The notes under the pieces are model-generated. The model did no database searches. It was not told where the DNA came from and saw only the letters and a program-made list of their open reading frames with translations. This document shows, piece after piece, positions 12,095-24,355 of a stretch of 64,000 nt of DNA. The stretch comes from Lonicera japonica. Taxonomy: Eukaryota > Streptophyta > Magnoliopsida > Dipsacales > Caprifoliaceae. Every line of letters starts with the position of its first letter. The first letter of the stretch is position 1. The translations under genes were made by a program, and so were the position numbers. The stretch lies in NCBI GenBank assembly GCA_021464415.1, contig CM038467.1, forward strand, positions 13,905,411 to 13,969,410, in the 5' to 3' direction.

Positions 12095-13592
12095 TGTTGG
12101 TCGAATTTTAACCCTAGAGGGGATGAATAGGGTTTATGGAAAATATGCATAATTTAAAATAATCTAAATAAATACTTAAACAATAGATATTTAAAAATGT
12201 ATTAAGCAATAATAGCAAGCAATATAAACTTAAAATCAATAATAATGATTAGAAAGGATCTTGAGTTTAAAAAGATTGAACCGTATAAGTTAGCAACGTT
12301 TTGTTTACATGGTTTGATTGTTTGGACTATACATTCGTGCCCGAGATCAGTACCTGAGAATTTCTACTATAGATCCTCTTACGGGTGGGGAACAAACTAG
12401 TTACAACAGTCTTCTTTTTGGCAAAGATTAAACCACCAAAGTATAATTTTTCTTACTACGTTCAAACAAGTGTGTTTCTTCTTACCACACTCAACACAAG
12501 AATTCCCTCTTACTAAACTACGAGAAAACCTTCACAGAGGGATAATAAATGTTGTTTGGTCATACATCCCGATGAACAATAACGCTTAAGTGTCGAACAA
12601 ATGAAGTTCATACTAGTGTTATCGAGATTGATCAAACAAATATAGCTCAAATATGATTAATATGATTAATTGATGATTTAAACTCGTCAATTTTAGTAGA
12701 TTATGAATATAGTATTAGAAAATATTGAAGTATGTAAAAACATGTCTAAGACATTTGTTTATAGTCCCAGAAGATAATATGGCCATTTGAGGATTTTAGG
12801 GAATGTTATGTATAAGTTATGGGAAAAAATGCTTTCTTAATGGCTAGTTTTTGAAATCTTTAAACTTCAACATGTGCCTGTTGGTCTTTATAGTTGCATA
12901 TCGCTTAATACACACAACCACTAGTTTGTTTGGAAAAATTGCTACAGACGACCAATTTTATTCGATTTGTTTTGGATTATACTGAAATTTTGTAAATAAG
13001 TATTATAAGATGTTATTTAGCTAATATAATTTTTTTATATAATTATCAGAGTCCAGGAAGGCCTTTAAGAAGGTCTCTATCAAAATGTTAGATCAAAACT
13101 ACAAAAAATCGAGCGAATCTAAAATAAGAAAAATGAACATTTTTACTTAGAAATGTTTTGAGGCTAACATTTTTAATAGTATAAAACATGTCTTTAACAT
13201 TTTTAATAGTATAAAACAATATTTTAAAGATTAAAACATTTTTCAATACTTTTAAAAATATATAAGCCTTAAAATTCATTTGCTAAAAAATTTGCAATAA
13301 TAAATAAATGAATGCAACATATCTGAGGTATAAGGATTTGATTAATAAAAAAATTTACGTAAACCCTAAGCACTCTCTCAATTTGTAGATTTCTCAAGTC
13401 TTGAATGCTTTGATTTATTTCTTTAGTTTAATATTTGCTTTTTGGATTTGAATTTGAATTTGACTTTAAAGTTTCGCCTTGAGAACTTATTTTAGCTTCG
13501 ATTGTCAATTTAATGAGTCTGCAATGTTGAAATCAATTGCCCATTTCTTTCTTGACATGATTGGATAGATTTTAAATGATTCTTGTTGTAAC
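12095..13592 (+). other. gene-free; possible old copia LTR start
   Basis: TGTTGGTCGAATTTTAACCC at 12095, followed by TAGAGGGGATGAATAGGG, resembles the start of plant copia-type LTRs. I could not find the matching end or a target duplication, and no coding sequence is seen. A small direct repeat (ACATTTTTAATAGTATAAAAC) occurs at about 13167 and 13197. The large Tat element is inserted at the right end. Confidence 0.3.
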
Positions 13593-13597
13593 ACCTT
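13593..13597. repeat. target-site duplication, left copy (ACCTT)
   Basis: Identical to 31510-31514, just outside the other LTR. Confidence 0.9.
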
Positions 13598-13737
13598 TGT
13601 AGACACCCCGATCCGTGACTCCCGCAAGAACTCTAACGACCTTCGAAAACTACTGTTTTTAGGTTCGGGACCCACCCGAGCACCCAAAACTACCTCGAAA
13701 GGGTTTGTTGGCCAACAAACCTATTTTTAAGAGAGAT

Positions 13738-13924
13738 TGTCGCACGACATATCACATTGTCGCGCGACAATCACTCCTATGTCGCGCGACAATCACTCCT
13801 GACATCAGACCATCCACTCTCTGACAAATCAGTCTGTCAGAAATATCACTTCAGCCGTTTGTCGCGGGACATTGGGCACTATGTCGCGCGACACTTGCCT
13901 TTTCTGGGGATATGTCGCGCGACA
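13738..13924. promoter_or_regulatory. palindrome cluster in the 5' LTR promoter
   Basis: The 12-bp palindrome TGTCGCGCGACA occurs intact at 13758, 13780, 13882 and 13913. One-base variants are at 13738 (TGTCGCACGACA) and 13860 (TGTCGCGGGACA). The last copy ends 15 bp before the TATA box. The same motif stands upstream of both antisense genes in this element. Confidence 0.9.
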
Positions 13925-13939
13925 ATCTTCCCCGAGCAG

Positions 13940-13947
13940 TATAAATA
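13940..13947 (+). promoter_or_regulatory. TATA box of the 5' LTR
   Basis: TATAAATA within CAGTATAAATAGGCC, positioned as expected for an LTR promoter. Conserved at 30309 or so in the 3' LTR. Confidence 0.8.
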
Positions 13948-15133
13948 GGCCAACACCCCCAAGGGTTTGAAGGAAAAACTGGAGATTGAAGAATTCTAAG
14001 CTTTAAATCTGATTTTCTAGTATTTTATCAAGCATTCTCTATTATTGTCTTATTTCTGAAAAATTATCGAATCTGTTCTCGACACTCGACGTGTCCCGTC
14101 TCTGGAATCGAATTCTCGAAAATATCTGAAGAAGGAAAAGATTATTCTCGCCAGAGATCCCTCTGCCGTATTATATTTTTTTTCTTATTATTATTCTCGT
14201 CGGGAAGGTAAAGAAAGTATCTTCTAGTGTTTAACATTGAATATCTGTGTACTTGTTTTATTTCTGTTGTTTTGTCCACGTTTTATTTGAATAAACTTAT
14301 TGCCAAGTTACTAATAGTCTACCGTTTTCAAAACAAGAGACCCTGATAAAGTCATTTGCAAAATCAGAAGAATAAGTACATTATCATCCGGATAAAATTC
14401 TGTTTTCAAAAATCCGAATTGATAAGACTTATCTAGGAATTAAAGTCAACATATCATGTCTTTTTCATAGACTGTGATGTGTCTGATAAAACTCTCCTCA
14501 AAGAGTTCTAATTTCACATTGAATTAGTCCCGATATAAAGATCCGAACTTTTACAAAGGAAATCACAACACGAGAAAATTGTCATTATCTAAGAAAATAA
14601 TACGGAACACTCTTTTAAAATAAAAGGTTTTGTCATTTGTATTTACATCTTTCAAATATAAAAACATCGGATCTCGGAACACAAAGGTTCTCATCCCTTT
14701 CCCCGTTTTTCCAAAATTAAGGTTTTCTCACTTGGAAAGTAGTAGACTGTTAGTAAAAGCATCCAAGTTTTTCAACATAGAATAAACATATAAAAGGCCA
14801 CTAGAGACCGAAAGGGCGGAATTGGTGCTTAACACTTTCCCAAACCGTAATATAGTTTTCGAACCCTATAGAATCCTGGTTTCGTAGACAAACATGTAAA
14901 GAAAGGCTTGTCTATAGCCTTTTCTGTTACATGACCCTTTTTGTCCGTTTTCTCGTAAAACGTACTGGCGACTCTGAAAGAACTCATTTGTATCTAGAAA
15001 TAGAACATAGGGACATGTGATATGAATCAACAAAGATACTCAAGCAAATAGAACGACGGAATCCGTCCCGACGTTTCAGACGCCCAACCGAACGGGGACG
15101 ATACCCGGGGGTCGCATTTGCGGATTCTTACAG

Positions 15134-15151
15134 TGGCGACTCTGCTGGGGA
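15134..15151 (+). other. primer binding site
   Basis: TGGCGACTCTGCTGGGGA begins one base after the 5' LTR. This form is characteristic of Tat/Ogre elements, in which it pairs with the 3' end of a tRNA (tRNA-Arg in Ogre, as I recall). Confidence 0.85.
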
Positions 15152-16396
15152 CTGTTAGAAAACTAGACTCTTATATGTGGACTTTTGTTTATCTGTTGAA
15201 TACTTGCTTTTATTGCTTTCTTTACTTATGTTAATTGATCGAGAAAAAACCTTATTCTAAGAATGGGAGTTTTTCAAAATACGTAATAAAGATAATGATA
15301 TTTGTGAAATCAACCTTTTTGAACTTTACACGCACTTTTACAAATCATGCATTGGTTCTACGAGTGTGAATTTACCCCAAACTCTCGGAAGTATTATAAG
15401 TGAGTAGGGAGTTGGCTTGCTTGGGCCAACATAAACCAAAAGCATTTACTTCCACTATCCTTGGCCAAGTACGCCCCCGAGGTATATCAAGCGACGAGAA
15501 CACTCACGTACCCGAGAAGTATATCAAAAAGCTCTTGCACGTACCCGCCCTTGGGGTATATCGCAAGGTCTTGCCAAAAAGGAGGGAGCCTGAAGCCTTA
15601 ACCGTTCGTACACTTGCGCTGCATATAAGATCGAGTCGGCTAAAACACTTGTCAAACAGCCGTAGGGGATGTACCACCTTAAGGCTTACTTTACGAGACC
15701 TTTATAAAACCCGAGTCTTTTCTCGGCAATTTTTAGAGGTTCTTTTGACAAAAATCGTGTCGCATCGTAGTCTTCCTTCATCTTCGTCACATGGTTTCAT
15801 CTACAGCCGTAATACGACGATAGACTGGAAGGTTGGGCCGGTCGAGATCATACCAGAAGACTGGTAAGACCAATCACATTAGAAATGGCCGATGGACGCG
15901 AGAACCAAGAGACAGATTAGAGCCTAGTCGAGGCATCTGCAGTTCGGCCAACTTTAGTCGAGATGCACTGTTTACTAATGACCGTCAGCATGAATCTAGC
16001 AAACCTCACGAACGAGCAACAGAGCACCCTAGTCCGGGTAGAAGAATTGTCAGCCGGACGAGCTGCACCACCGGGGTTTGAACGACTACCATCGATCGAG
16101 ATCCGAACCAAGGGCAGTCTTCGCAAGTACTTCCCCCAGTTCAAGGAACCAATCAACCCCAAACAGGCCCCATCATGGCCGATCCCGTTCCGATCGATCC
16201 TAACAACCAGAATCAATGGGCCCCGGATTCAGGCCCCACTTATTAACAACAAGAGCCACCCATCATCTGGCCGTAACCACAGCAAGGCCTCGATCCCCAA
16301 TACCAACCATGGCCACAAGTCCCTGCAAGACCCATTCCGCCCCTGGCCCCAGTTGCCCTTCATAATGAGTACCCAGACGTCAACCGACTTCGGGCA
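15152..16396 (+). other. retroelement leader and decayed N-terminal gag region
   Basis: The first 700 bp are leader. A frame at 15400-15867 begins with GTG and has no recognised domain, so I do not call it a gene. The text around 15963-16400 (LTNEQQSTLVRVEELS and a Pro/Gln-rich stretch in shifted frames) looks like the disordered N-terminus of a Tat gag, now frameshifted. Confidence 0.5.
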
Positions 16397-17308
16397 GTGT
16401 ATGCAGAATCGGTTATAGCACGGGAACAGCCCAACGAGGTGTCGAGAGATAGTGAAAAAATGAAGAAACTGAAAGAACAGATGAAGGTTCTGCAAAGAGG
16501 GATTTCTCTGATAAAAAGGGCAGACGAGATTACAGATATGAATGCCTTCTCCCTCTACCTAGAAGCAAGATTACCCCAGGGATTCAAGCTCCCTTCCATC
16601 ACCAAATTCACAGGAACCACGCCTCCTAAAACCCATCTTCAATCCTACATCAGATCCATGCAAGTGTCCGGCTGTGGAGAGCCGAAGTTGGCTCAAGCCT
16701 TTCACACGACTCTCACGGGGGCTGCCCTGAGATGGTTTTTCGATCTGGAGAGATACCATACAAAGACTTGGGGACATATCGTAAAGGAGTTCATGACCAA
16801 ATACGGGTCCAACGAGGATTTGGAAATTACCTGTAAACACCTGGAAATGGCCAAGCAAGGCGAGAAAGAAAGCTTCAGCGATTTCGTCACATGCTGGAGA
16901 GAGATGGCCTCCCAAATGTCCAAGCGACCCGATGAAGAAGAACAGCTGAAGATCATACAGAAGAATTTCACTCTAGCTGTGCTGAGTTGTATGAGAAAAC
17001 ATGTATACCCACACTTCAGAGCCCTGTTGAGTATGGGATCGTAAGTAGAGGAAGAATTGGCCAAGAAAGCAGAGACTGATACCAAGAAAGCCGCATACAC
17101 CGGGAGAAAGACAGCCACTCCAGCCGTGAATCAACTAAGCTCGTACCCATACCAACAAAATCCTTTTCAACAGTCACAACTAGCCCCTCATATGAGTTGG
17201 CCCGCACAAGGAGACCCTTCAAGTACCGAGGCTAAGAGAAGAAGAAACTTCTGCACCCTCCCCACTACCCTGGTTAAAAGCTGGAACTACTTCAAAAAGC
17301 CGGGATGA
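16397..17308 (+). pseudogene. gag: gag, capsid region (broken)
   Basis: The first frame holds the retrotransposon gag fold seen in Ty3/gypsy elements: the FKLPSITKFTGTTPPKTHLQ region, ALRWFFDLE, and a later KESFSDFVTCWREMASQM stretch, which match the typical order of the gag domain. It forms the particle that packages element RNA. A TAA at 17042 interrupts it and the same frame goes on to a stop at 17306. The start is not certain because the true N-terminus is frameshifted upstream. Confidence 0.85.
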
Positions 17309-17361
17309 TCACTCCACTCAACCCGCGCCCCCTACCAAACCCTATTTCCAGCGCCTGAAGA

Positions 17362-18477
17362 GTGAATGAAAACTGTGCATACCATCAAACAGCGGGCCAT
17401 GACACGGAACGCTGCTTGGCTCTTCGCCATCGTATCCAGGACCTCATTAAAGCCGAAACCATTCCCACACCCGGCAGGCCCAATGTTACCAACAATCCAC
17501 TTCCTAACCACGCTCCACCTGCGGGGATTAATGCCTTGACCACTGATGAAGAAGGCTTCGATCCCGTAGGACTCATTAGAGATGACCCAGCCTATAAAGC
17601 ACCCGTGGTACTACCAGCAAAGGCTCAAGTGGCGCCAGGCCTCAACCCGATAATCGACCAATGGATGGCTAAAATGAACTTTTTACCCGGGCAGGATTTA
17701 GAAAAGGCAAATCGGGGAATCTCACAACCACTAGCAATCAAAACCAATCCCAAAAAATCTGGGATAGGATGGACACAGGATAAGAAAAAACAACCGTGGA
17801 AACCCCGATACCTTCCCAATGAGACAATCTGTATTACAGAAACCTCCCCCAAAACTTTCAGTTGGTCGGCAGAGCCAGAATCATCAGAAACTCCAGAAGG
17901 ATCAGACCCAGCATCCCTTTGGATCCAACAAATCACCCGTTCAGGAAGGGTATACCAGCCACCACCGATAGATGCCGAGAAGTCACCACCTCCTAAGGAA
18001 ATAAGAGAATATCGAGTGTTGGAATAGTTGAAGAAAACTCAGGCACACATCACCATTTGGGGCCTCTTGGTTGCCTCCAAACCTCACATGACCGCCTTCA
18101 TCAAACTTCTAAACGAGGCCGTCATATCACCAGATTCCACGCTAGAGCAACTGCCAAACATGATCGGGTCATTTACAGTCCAAAGAAGTTTGTCATTTTC
18201 AGATAAAGACTTATCCCCATTGGGAAAAAAACACAGCCTGGCCCTCCATATCACCTTCCGGACCCGAGAAAAAATCTTGCCACAAGTCCTCATCGACAAC
18301 GGGTCAACCATAAACGTCTGCCCCCTAAAGACCGCCAGATGTCTGGGTATCTTGGATTCAGAGCTTTCCCCGTCAGCTGTGACTGTTAGGGCCTATGCCA
18401 ATACCAGAAGGGCCGTTCTGGGTTCTCTGAAACTTGATTTCATGGTCGGTCCCGGAAACTTTCCGGCTGACTTTTAA
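17362..18477 (+). pseudogene. gag zinc-knuckle-like end and aspartic protease (broken)
   Basis: One frame interrupted by a TAG at 18025. It opens with ENCAYHQTAGHDTERCLALR, the Cys/His motif that ends Tat-type gag proteins. Further on comes a protease domain with VLIDNGSTINVCP; the Asp at 18295-18297 is the expected catalytic residue, in the D-N-G-S variant rather than D-T/S-G. The protease would cut the polyprotein. The frame closes with TAA at 18475, and the sequence from 18478 to 19094 continues in shifted frames. Confidence 0.8.
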
Positions 18478-19094
18478 ATTATAGACATTCCCTCCAGTTT
18501 TAACCTCATGTTGGGAAGAGCATGGCTACACGACATAGGAGCACCCCCTCCTCCTTACACCAGAAGATCAAGATACCGTTCAAAGGGAATATAATCACCA
18601 TCCAAGGAGATCCTGAAAGGACCTTGGCGGATTTGGAGTTACCTGTATTGGGCATCGGGAGCCAGAGCATACAGTTGGGAGGCTTTTCTTACGAGCCTCA
18701 AGTATAAGTTCTCACCACCCAGAGAATCGCGTATCTACTCCCTGACAACATCCCCGGTCTCGGCACCAAGATCACAAATATGCTGAAAAGGATAAAATAT
18801 TTACCTGGAGCTAGTCTAGGAATGGGGCAGCCAGGGCTACTCTAGGCCTTAGAACCAGTAACGAGGCACGAAAAAGAAAGTTTGGGGTACCAGCACACCG
18901 AAGAAGACGACCAAGAGAAAAGAAGCCGAGGGCATCAATATCCGAGTTTTAGCTCTCTGAATGAGTTTTTTGTCAAAGAATGAGAGGACTTCCCCTTTTG
19001 CGGTTTTCAAGAGCCTTGGAGAAACAGCGACGGAGAGAACCTTCTAGGATGGAAAATCTTCTATGAAGAGGACCTTTATATCAAGGAAAACGTT
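18478..19094 (+). other. decayed protease-RT linker
   Basis: Frames are broken. MLGRAWLHDIGA-type text around 18500 in a shifted frame is the end of the protease region (the usual G-R-x-W-L-H motif), followed by a low-similarity linker. In Ogre elements an intron lies in this part; I cannot tell whether one exists here. Confidence 0.5.
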
Positions 19095-20443
19095 GTGCAT
19101 AGTTTCTCTACCAAATTGTCGATCGGGCTGAGGGAAAAAAATGAAGACGACAAAGATGAAGAGGAAGAATTGATCGGAGATCTCTTCGACGTCATGGCCC
19201 TAGGGGATAAGGAACCAAGAGACGACCCTGTACACTTGATACACGCAGATTCGGATTACCAAGGAAAAGGGAGAAAGAGTGAAAATGTAAGGGTGAGAGA
19301 TAGGAATGAGGGTAAGGCTAAGGAGGAGTCACTCCTAGATTTACTTTTTAAACTTGTACATGTAAGCATTATTATCAATGAAGAAGACTATGTTTTGCGT
19401 TATCCTGTTAATTTTAATTCTGTAATTGCTTATATGGAGTTGGAGAGACTAAACGAACACCCTGAACGGGAAGAGCAGCGTATACAGAGCGAGGAAGGAG
19501 ACACTCTTGGGATCAACCTCGGGACAAAAGAAGAAAGAAAAGAGGTCCGTATTGGCGCAAGTCTAAGTGAGACAGAAAAAGAAGAATTCACACAAACTCT
19601 GAAAGAGTACGCGGATGTCTTCGCCTGGTCCTATGCAGATATGCTAGGTTTGAACAGCCAGATAGTTATGCACGAGATACACACCAAGCCGAAATTCAGG
19701 TCCGTCAAGTAGAAGTTGAGAAAACTTACACCAGAATGGTCCCTAAAAGTAAAAGAGGAAGTGATGAAACAACTGAGTATGGGGTTCTTACGGGTGATCG
19801 AGTACCCTTCATGGTTAGCCAACATTGTGCCCGTTCCAAAGGCAAATGGGAAAGTCCGCATGTGCGTAGATTACAGAGATCTCAATAAAGCTTGCCCAAA
19901 AGACGATTTTCCATTGCCAACATTGATTTAATAGTGGATAATACCGCCAACCATGCCCTGAAGTCATTTGTAGATGGTTTCGCCGGGTATAATCAGATCA
20001 AGATGCACCCAGATCACCAAGAGAAAACTTCATTCATCATACCATGGGGGACATACTGCTACACCGTTATGCCATTCGGGCTGAAGAACGCTGGGGCAAC
20101 ATATCAGAGGGCAGCAACAGCTATCTTCCATGACATGATTCATAAACAAGTAGAGGTGTATGTGGACGACATGATAATCAAGTCGAAAGAGAAGGAAGGC
20201 CATGTACTAGCCTTGCGAGCCTTCTTTGACCGGCTCCGCCAGTATCAGATGAGACTCAATCCGCAGAAATGTGTGTTCGGGGTAACCAAAGGAAAACTCC
20301 TGGGGTATGTCGTCAGTAAAAAGGGAATCGAGGTAGACCATGCCAAGGTTCGAGCTATCCAAGACATGCCCGAGCCTCGTACTGAGAAAGAAGTCTGGGG
20401 ATTTTTGGGTAATCTGCAATACATCAGCAGGTTCATCTCTTAA
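19095..20443 (+). pseudogene. pol: reverse transcriptase (broken)
   Basis: After an acidic linker comes the RT domain: WLANIVPVPKANGKVRMCVD, YRDLNKACPKDDFPLP, GYNQIKMHPDHQEKTSF, MPFGLKNAGATYQR, and the catalytic YVDDMIIKSK box at 20159. It would copy element RNA into DNA in the particle. Breaks: TAG at 19710, a one-base frameshift near 19920 just after DDFPLP, and TAA at 20441. The catalytic Asp pair is intact. Confidence 0.92.
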
Positions 20444-21000
20444 CTCACTCAAACTTGCGAACCCATATTCAAACTCCTGAGGAAGTCTTCACCAGGAAAA
20501 TGGTACGATCAATTCCAAGAAGCTTTTGACAGAATAAAAGACTACCTCTCCAAACCACCAGTGTTAGGCCCGCCACAAACCGAACTACCACTAATTCTAT
20601 ACCTAACCGTCATTGCTTCAACTGTAGGAGCCATGCTAGCCCAACATCTGACCGATACACGGAAAGAACAGGCCATCTACTACATCAGCAAAAAACTATC
20701 CCCATTCGAGAAAAACTACATGCCATTGGAGAAATCATGCATCGCTCTCGTCTGGGTAACACAGAAATTAAGGCACTACATGCTGGTTTTTCCAGTCATT
20801 CTGGCATCACGAATTGATCTGTTGAAATACTTCTTCGAGAAACCAGCCCTCTCGAACCGTATGGCAAAATAGTTATTTTTGCTCTCCGAGTTCGACATCA
20901 CCTACATCACCCAGAAGGCAGTCAAAGGCAAGATCATAGCTGATTACCTGGCCCACTATCCGATATTGGGGGACATGCAAGAAGAAGCCGAGTTCCCGGA
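20444..21000 (+). pseudogene. pol: RNase H domain of pol (broken)
   Basis: The frame continues from RT with KDYLSKPPVLGPP, a degenerate first strand (LILYLTVIASTVGAMLAQ, where the usual Asp-containing text is altered), YYISKKLSPFEKNY, and EKSCIALVWVTQKLRHYML. A TAG at 20870 interrupts it. This is the ordinary Ty3/gypsy RNase H, already weak at the catalytic sites. Confidence 0.85.
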
Positions 21001-21430
21001 TAAAACTATCATGAATGTCGAGGTAGATGAAGACTGGAAATTATATTTTGACGGGGCCGCCAACCGAAACGAAAACGGGATAGGCATCTTTTTAGTCTCT
21101 CTAGACCAAACTCACTCCCTGGTATCGTATCGTCTAGATTTCTTCTGCACCAACAAATGGCCGAATATGAAGCATGCATACTCGGGTTAGAGATCGCACT
21201 CCAAAGGGGTATAAAGAGAATACAGGTATACACAGATTCGGCGCTAGTGGTCCACCAAGTTATGAAGGAATGGAATATCAGAGATGAGAAATTAGTCTCT
21301 TACCTTGCCCGACTGGAGGATGTCGCAGGAAGGTTTGAGCATGCAGAGTTTTACTATGTCCCCATGTCACAGAACAGTTTTGCTGACGCACTTGCAACCC
21401 TGGCATCTATGATTGATATCCCAGAGGGGA
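21001..21430 (+). pseudogene. second, archaeal-type RNase H (aRH)
   Basis: A second RNase H follows the first: WKLYFDGAANRNENGIGI, then MAEYEACILGLEIALQRGIK, IQVYTDSALVVHQV, and NSFADALATLAS. These carry the D-E-D-D catalytic set. Two RNase H domains in tandem is a hallmark of the Tat clade. A one-base frameshift lies near 21155 just before MAEYEA. Confidence 0.85.
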
Positions 21431-21499
21431 TGGAAGAAATAACTCTTACAATACAAAAGAAATCCGGACCAGCACATTGCATGGCCCTGGAGGTAGAGA

Positions 21500-22770
21500 A
21501 TGAAAAGGAAGGGGACTCAACCACCTGGTTTTACAATATCTGGAACCTGTTGAAAAATCACCAGTATCCCGAGCAAACAGATAAGAAAACACGGGTCACA
21601 CTCAGGAGATTAGCATCAGGGTTCATACTTTGTGCCGGCAGGCTATATAAGAGGAACTACGACGGGACCCATCTCCAATGCCTCGCAGAAGAAGAGTCCG
21701 TTAAAGTGATGGATCAGATGCATGGGGGCGATTGTGAACCTCACATGAGCGGCCATACACTTGCCCGCAAGATCATTAAACAAGGCTATTACTGGTCTAC
21801 CCTGCAGAACGACTGCGTTAATCACGTACGCCATTGCCACAAGTGCCAAATTTACGCTAAATCTCAGAAATCTCATCCGAAAGAGTTGTACAACATGACT
21901 GCTCCTTGGCCTTTCGCGACCTGGGGGATTGACATCATTGGGAAGATTTCACCCAAAGCCAGCAACGGCCATGAATTCATACTAGTGGCCATCGACTACT
22001 TCACCAAATGGGTAGAAGCCGAGTCTTTCCAAACCCTTGACGCTAGGAAGGTTGCCCGATTCATCAGACGGAATATCATCTGTCGGTATGGGGTCCCACA
22101 CAAGATCATCTCGAACAACAGCACTCACTTCGAGGGAGAGACTAATTTCGTCATAGAGGAATACGGTATTACCCGACACAGATCTTCGCCATATAGGCCA
22201 CAAACCAATGGGGCAGTCGAGGCTACCAACAAGAATCTAAAGAATATCCTAAGCAAGATGACTGACACCTGCCGGGACTGGCCAGAGAAATTACCTTATG
22301 CATTATGTGGATACCGCACCACCGAGAGGGTCTTCACCGGGGCAACCCCGTTTTCCCTTACATACGGGATGGAAGCAGTCTTCCCTGTTGAGTTAGAGGT
22401 CCCCTTTCTCAGAGTAATGCTAGAGAATCAAGTCAATGAACTAGAGTGAGTTCAGGCACGTTATAACGAGCTAGCCCTACTGGATGAGAAGTGATTGAAA
22501 GCCGCGTACCACCATCAAGGGTATCAGAAGAGAATCGCTCAAGCATTTAACCAGAAAGTGAGGACTCGGGGTATTAATGAGAACGACATCGTACTGAAAC
22601 AAATTCGAGAGCCAGCTAGAGATCCAAGGGGTAAGTTCGGGCAGAAGTGGACAGGGCCATATATCGTCAAAAAGATTGATACAGGGGGTGCCGCTATACT
22701 TGCTGACTTAGATGGACAGTTACTGCATTCACCAGTCAACATGGACCGACTGAAGAAGTATTATCAATAG
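21500..22770 (+). pseudogene. integrase (broken, catalytic Asp changed)
   Basis: The zinc-binding region ends HVRHCHKCQIYAK. The core has WGIDIIGKISPKASNGHEF (first Asp present), ISNNSTHFEG, and GAVEATNKNLKNIL (Glu present). At 22114-22116 an AAC (Asn) stands where the second catalytic Asp of D-D-E integrases is expected. The C-terminal domain GKFGQKWTGPYIVKKIDTGG ends at 22770. Stops interrupt at 22447 and 22492. The enzyme from this copy cannot be active. Confidence 0.92.
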
Positions 22771-22982
22771 GCATAACATGTATAGATAAGAACTACGTAA
22801 ACCTGAGCCCCAACTCAAAATTTTTGTTTTTGAAAAATCAAAAAAGGGGGAACGTAGGCAACCTGAGAAGTGACTTCAGGCCCAGTTTAAACTTTGTAAA
22901 TAAATTTATTTTCCCTCGTATATATTAAAAGGTGGTTCAAAACACCGAAAGTTACAAAAAAAATACAGCATACAAGAAGAAA
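22771..22982. other. spacer between integrase and antisense gene 1
   Basis: Non-coding: GAGAAGTGACTTCAGGCCCA-type text followed by an AT-rich run. It would hold the 3' ends of the converging sense pol and antisense transcripts. Confidence 0.5.
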
Positions 22983-24239
22983 CTAATCCCTAGGGATTGG
23001 CCACACCGGGTCCTCAGTGGCCAAATCAAAACGAGCCTCGTCCAGGATCTGATACGCAAAGATAATATTATCATCAGTGGCCCCGGCATCTATGAATCGG
23101 AACCACTCCATTTGAAAGGGGTCATCAATCAGTTCTCCTTTCAGGGATTAATAGCAAGAACGAATAATGTCCGTCCGGAGGGGCTGGGTAATACCAAAAC
23201 GAGCATAGTTGAACTGACGAGTTGGTCGGGCACGCCACATCCTTTCTACCGATAAAGAGACATGCGGGGTCACAAATTTGGACTCAGAGGAGAAGTTGTT
23301 CAGACTAAGGGGAATCTCTTGAGGAACGTTAAACTGACGAAGAAAACGTCCTGGGAGATAAAAGGAGGTAAACTAGAGCCCGCGGAGCCGAACGTAGTTC
23401 TGGCCCCCAGTACAAAGCATAATCGCCCTCAGCTTCTACCAAGAAATGTTCCACCGGATAGACCGAAGGTTCTTCGAAAACCACACCGTCCAATCAGAGA
23501 AAGACATGGTCAAAGCCCCAAAGAGGGGACGACGAAAGAAATGCGTCGGATTATCGAGCCGAACCCCATTGAAGCCCACCGATCGGAAGTGCTCCAGCAT
23601 CCACATGTATAGTAAACGCGGACTCCCCCTGAAGAAGGGTGAAGCCCCCCTTTGAATATCATCCAGACCATTCAGGGTCTATGTAAGAACAATGGGGACT
23701 ATGGACTCTCTATTTCTAGCATGGTAGATCAAACTCAGAATAGTCGGATCAACACAGGAAGAACCCGTCACTAGTAACATATCCGAAACAAGATAGATCA
23801 AAACCGCCACAGTACGCCCCACGCTATAAGAAGCTCTATCTTCGTAATGATGAAAGAACCTCACCATTTTATGAAGGTCAAGGAGTCCGTCAGTAATAAA
23901 GCCATCACAGGCTGTTTGGGGAATGGCTAACAAAGCAATTAGCATATCTCAAGGACCGATCTCTTCTATGGGAACTGCCATTGGAAAATGAACGTCAGAA
24001 CGCAACAGCCAAGAGAACTCCTTATAAGTCGGACAGAGCTCATTTAGCCCAAAGCGAAAAAGATGGTCCGCAGGACTCCAGAAATACAAAGCACCTAACA
24101 AAAAGGAAAAATCGACGGGACGATGGCACCAGCCCGTTAAAGGACTAAAGGCACCGAAGTTCAAACCATTTTCAGAAGATATCAAAGTATCTCGAGCATT
24201 GACGTAAGAAAAATTAGATTTTGTACGATAAAATGACAT
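22983..24239 (-). pseudogene. antisense cargo gene 1, DUF7745-like
   Basis: Starting from the ATG at 24239, one frame runs 418 codons to a TAG at 22983. It is broken by five in-frame stops (TGA 23949-23951, TAG 23679-23681, 23436-23438 and 23373-23375, TAA 23148-23150) and no frameshift. Text such as PVDFSFLLGALYFWSPADHL, FRFGLNELCPTYKEFSWLLR and, later, YLPGRFLRQFNVPQEIP matches the plant DUF7745 / plant-mobile-domain-like family found in many transposons. Function unknown. It reads opposite to gag-pol. A TATA box at 24279-24286 (minus) and two TGTCGCGCGACA palindromes lie just upstream. The longer frame starting at 24308 would begin upstream of the TATA box, so I prefer 24239. Confidence 0.75.
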
Positions 24240-24278
24240 TTTTGAAAGGTGTGGGGATGAAGGAAGGAAGATGGGTGT

Positions 24279-24286
24279 ATTTATAG
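24279..24286 (-). promoter_or_regulatory. TATA box of antisense gene 1
   Basis: TATAAATA on the minus strand, 40 bp upstream of the ATG at 24239. It is the same octamer as in the LTR. Confidence 0.65.
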
Positions 24287-24311
24287 CAAAAAAGAGGGTC
24301 CTGTGCATGTT

Positions 24312-24355
24312 TGTCGCGCGACAAACCTATGTCCAAGAGGGATTGTCGCGCGACA
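24312..24355. promoter_or_regulatory. palindrome pair upstream of antisense gene 1
   Basis: Two intact TGTCGCGCGACA motifs at 24312-24323 and 24344-24355. Each is extended to TTGTCGCGCGACAA, and both are 25-70 bp upstream of the TATA box. Confidence 0.85.

Larger units (their letters stand above)
13598..15132 (+). repeat. 5' LTR of the Tat element
   Basis: 1535 bp, TG...CA ends. It holds the element promoter: a cluster of palindromes (13738-13924), a TATA box at 13940 and a presumed transcription start shortly after. It aligns along its whole length with 29946-31509. It lacks one 22-bp palindrome unit that the 3' LTR has. Confidence 0.95.

Noticed and set aside
15400..15867. 155-aa frame before gag as the extra ORF1 of Ogre elements
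   Set aside because: It begins with GTG, has no recognisable domain and lies in the leader; not supportable without relatives.
24240..24308. Start of antisense gene 1 at 24308
   Set aside because: That start would lie upstream of the TATA box at 24279-24286; the ATG at 24239 fits the promoter layout.
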